Source of the DNA: Planctomycetaceae bacterium
GTDB taxonomy: Bacteria; Planctomycetota; Planctomycetia; Planctomycetales; Planctomycetaceae
Assembly: GCA_027080405.1 (NCBI GenBank)
Contig: JALWSL010000313.1
Location: 1-6,507, forward strand
Direction: 5' to 3'
DNA length: 6,507 nt
Shown here: positions 5,901 to 6,507 of the stretch, in pieces
Position numbering within the stretch: position 1 is the first letter of the stretch
Layout of the letters: the number at the start of each line of letters is the position of its first letter
Notes under the pieces: generated by a model
What the model was told of the DNA's origin: nothing
Databases searched by the model: none
What the model saw: the letters and a program-made list of their open reading frames with translations, nothing else
Translations under genes and position numbers: made by a program

Positions 5901-6507
5901 GGCTCAACCGCACTGAGACGTTCAAAGTTGAATTCCAGCAGTTTCTCCAACCGGTTCGGCGATCCGATTTTCGCCCAATCCCCATCGGAAACATGTAGAA
6001 ACGCCATGTCGTTGACAGAAAACAGGGCATCGTTATTCAAATTGCGAAATGCCGGCTCCACAGCGATTTCGTCCGGTTCATCTGCCAGGTAGGAAGCCCA
6101 TTCCCGGTCACTGGCTGAAAAACGGTGCACATGCCGATCAAGTTCCCCCCAGCCAAAAAGACCCTCAAAACCGGATTGCGAATAAGGCGTCACACCAGCC
6201 ACGGGGGTCGGAGGAGTCGTGTTGTAAGTCTCTGTAAGATTTGGCCTGGTAGAAGTAGGTGCTATCGGTATTTGATATTCAAAACCGGCCACATCTCCGA
6301 TCCCTGTGATGCTTCCCCCGTAGTCGACCCAGCGCCCGGGGTTTTGCTGATGCGTATCTTTCAGTGAGAGATTGAAGGCGGTTGTGCTGGCCGCCCGTCT
6401 TTGGGCTCCCTGATTTGTCTGCGATGAAAATTGCAAGGTCGGATTATTGAAATCGGAAAGATAGCTGTAGCGCCCGATTCCCAGTTCATCGCCGGGATGA
6501 ACCGAAG
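2936..6507 (-). CDS. Large PilX/GspK-like pilus-associated protein, 5' partial
   Basis: The reading frame is open to the right edge, so the true start lies outside the window; at least 1189 codons are present. The first in-frame alternative start (TTG at 6436) is not convincing because 23 further sense codons precede it. Residues are counted here from the first complete codon at 6505. Recognisable blocks in order are: DTDNDGD (235-241), a DxDxDG calcium-loop-like motif; R387-x-C-x-A-R-D-I-Y-V-L-L (about 387-398); a block from R426 to D459 including AVNVVDGLDRDD and a following YDRN, with DGWD at its end; VFGVER (481-486) followed by an S-E-S-L stretch; PGKINLNTI (937-945); and near the C-terminus VRSNVFYCWIYVQFHEA (1118-1134) and HRAFFVIDRS (1154-1163). 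The same order of blocks is known to me from very large planctomycete proteins annotated as hypothetical or PilX/GspK-like, and INLN is typical of GspK-type pseudopilins. An N-terminal membrane helix would be expected but is outside the window. A low-complexity A/T/N/P stretch (about 881-906) precedes PGKINLN. The likely role is an exported component of a type IV pilus or type II secretion-like system; this is inference from motifs. It may also relate to the Verrucomicrobia 'Verru_Chthon cassette protein A' family. Confidence 0.8.
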   Translation of the reverse strand, partial: SVHPGDELGIGRYSYLSDFNNPTLQFSSQTNQGAQRRAASTTAFNLSLKDTHQQNPGRWVDYGGSITGIGDVAGFEYQIPIAPTSTRPNLTETYNTTPPTPVAGVTPYSQSGFEGLFGWGELDRHVHRFSASDREWASYLADEPDEIAVEPAFRNLNNDALFSVNDMAFLHVSDGDWAKIGSPNRLEKLLEFNFERLSAVEPTTGFTPTNGMLVRSQFTTDSWDRWEFGLSRVADTDNDGDILDEKRGWEFNDVYTNQNALRFPPSFATSASANHAPYQINDPIRYAVRRWLTIEYANNPKNIFKHNRLDLNRLLTFVYENGHPVLKHRHLTPHTTNGGVFSSGGSDTIPNMEHRNIYDPQDDRLAFPFSAIRGNKRAQEWWARYDRQCMARDIYVLLYTLGGGDDTLDYTQDNSTNQLYTNEQLREMAQFAVNVVDGLDRDDVITEFVYDRNLGDGWDITGTKNSSTGALNDATGETARVFGVERQSLCFSESLWITTTGNQSMDENSTLFDDTDPDRHHIFLELQNASPFPVSLNGGNWRIRRVDVNTAVTPNTETTVGSVVIKDSLANKYPASGASLDIANIVEPGGYYTIGHHDGKDDLSGNQRPSDYRVQTATPGEYQVLAPAKWARWRYNSLTAPAATQSSDTPDPWVDLDLTWSDATEEMRYEFRDTSENVVNNSSTKGFLLTNSNLPSSGTTTTFILERRLHTNLPNNFSNGYNPQKVWNPWVEVDRITMEQTTFNPTGNGYSSLTSKEVPEPLASINLADFSGSARGADGKSYNTLGELNDGRYANQFTLWQPHFDRDYNSVYDLLSIPLFGPSPKYVELGSNQQIASGGVTKLLSNGRRLSGFANVNGTVRPVLAGTAKFMRPDNEPSVAVTAAAGTPPVDTTASGYAAANSTAANDNRWYRLFEFYEVKTTAQSAFRDDLPIPRTPGKINLNTIRHPGVLAGLIDDTYHLRYHTDPVAATEEGNAGIPFRQLRDPKEAARDWGKEFFQARDIPDPIEAAAGNTVYLPGIPGSRPFRPMTFLGNADPFNVNDVARQTIDQTLLRSLPKDDVLLGQTESVLDRRLFEARTATDVNVSATNFPSASLTKDAVDFHTRNRILGKIANNATVRSNVFYCWIYVQFHEAAEDEFGNVQVGGVMADQPVHRAFFVIDRSKLEEAWDPKTKTFDWRKFVTLRNVIQ

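Overview
The window looks like a piece of a planctomycete chromosome. The evidence is a DUF1559 type IV pilin-like protein, a protein family hugely expanded in Planctomycetota, and a very large protein whose conserved blocks match the planctomycete PilX/GspK-like pilus-associated proteins. The base composition looks close to balanced, which would suit the Gimesia/Rubinisphaera side of the order Planctomycetales. The genus is a guess, because no rRNA or other marker gene is present.

All three genes lie on the minus strand, so transcription runs from high to low coordinates. From 6507 down to 2936 is the 3' part of a large gene of at least 1189 codons that is open through the right edge of the window. 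A 576-bp non-coding gap follows (2935-2360). It holds a purine-rich tract, a small GC-rich hairpin and a long-armed inverted repeat. Next is a complete DUF1559 pseudopilin gene (2359-1235) with a strong Shine-Dalgarno. Its 3' region contains a palindrome, a second hairpin and a convincing intrinsic terminator at about 1095-1056. After an imperfect direct repeat comes a complete DUF58 gene (917-9), which ends 8 bases from the left edge.

The large protein and the DUF1559 protein probably belong to the same type IV pilus/type II secretion-like surface machinery: one resembles a GspK/PilX-type component and the other carries a textbook prepilin N-terminus. The DUF58 protein is a VWA-fold protein that normally works with a MoxR AAA+ ATPase. 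It is separated from the pilin gene by a terminator, so it is probably its own transcription unit or the head of one continuing past the left edge. No tRNA, rRNA, CRISPR array, insertion sequence or phage gene was seen. I do not see a clearly new biological system. The most unusual items are the structured non-coding gaps and the DUF58 gene with no MoxR gene directly upstream.
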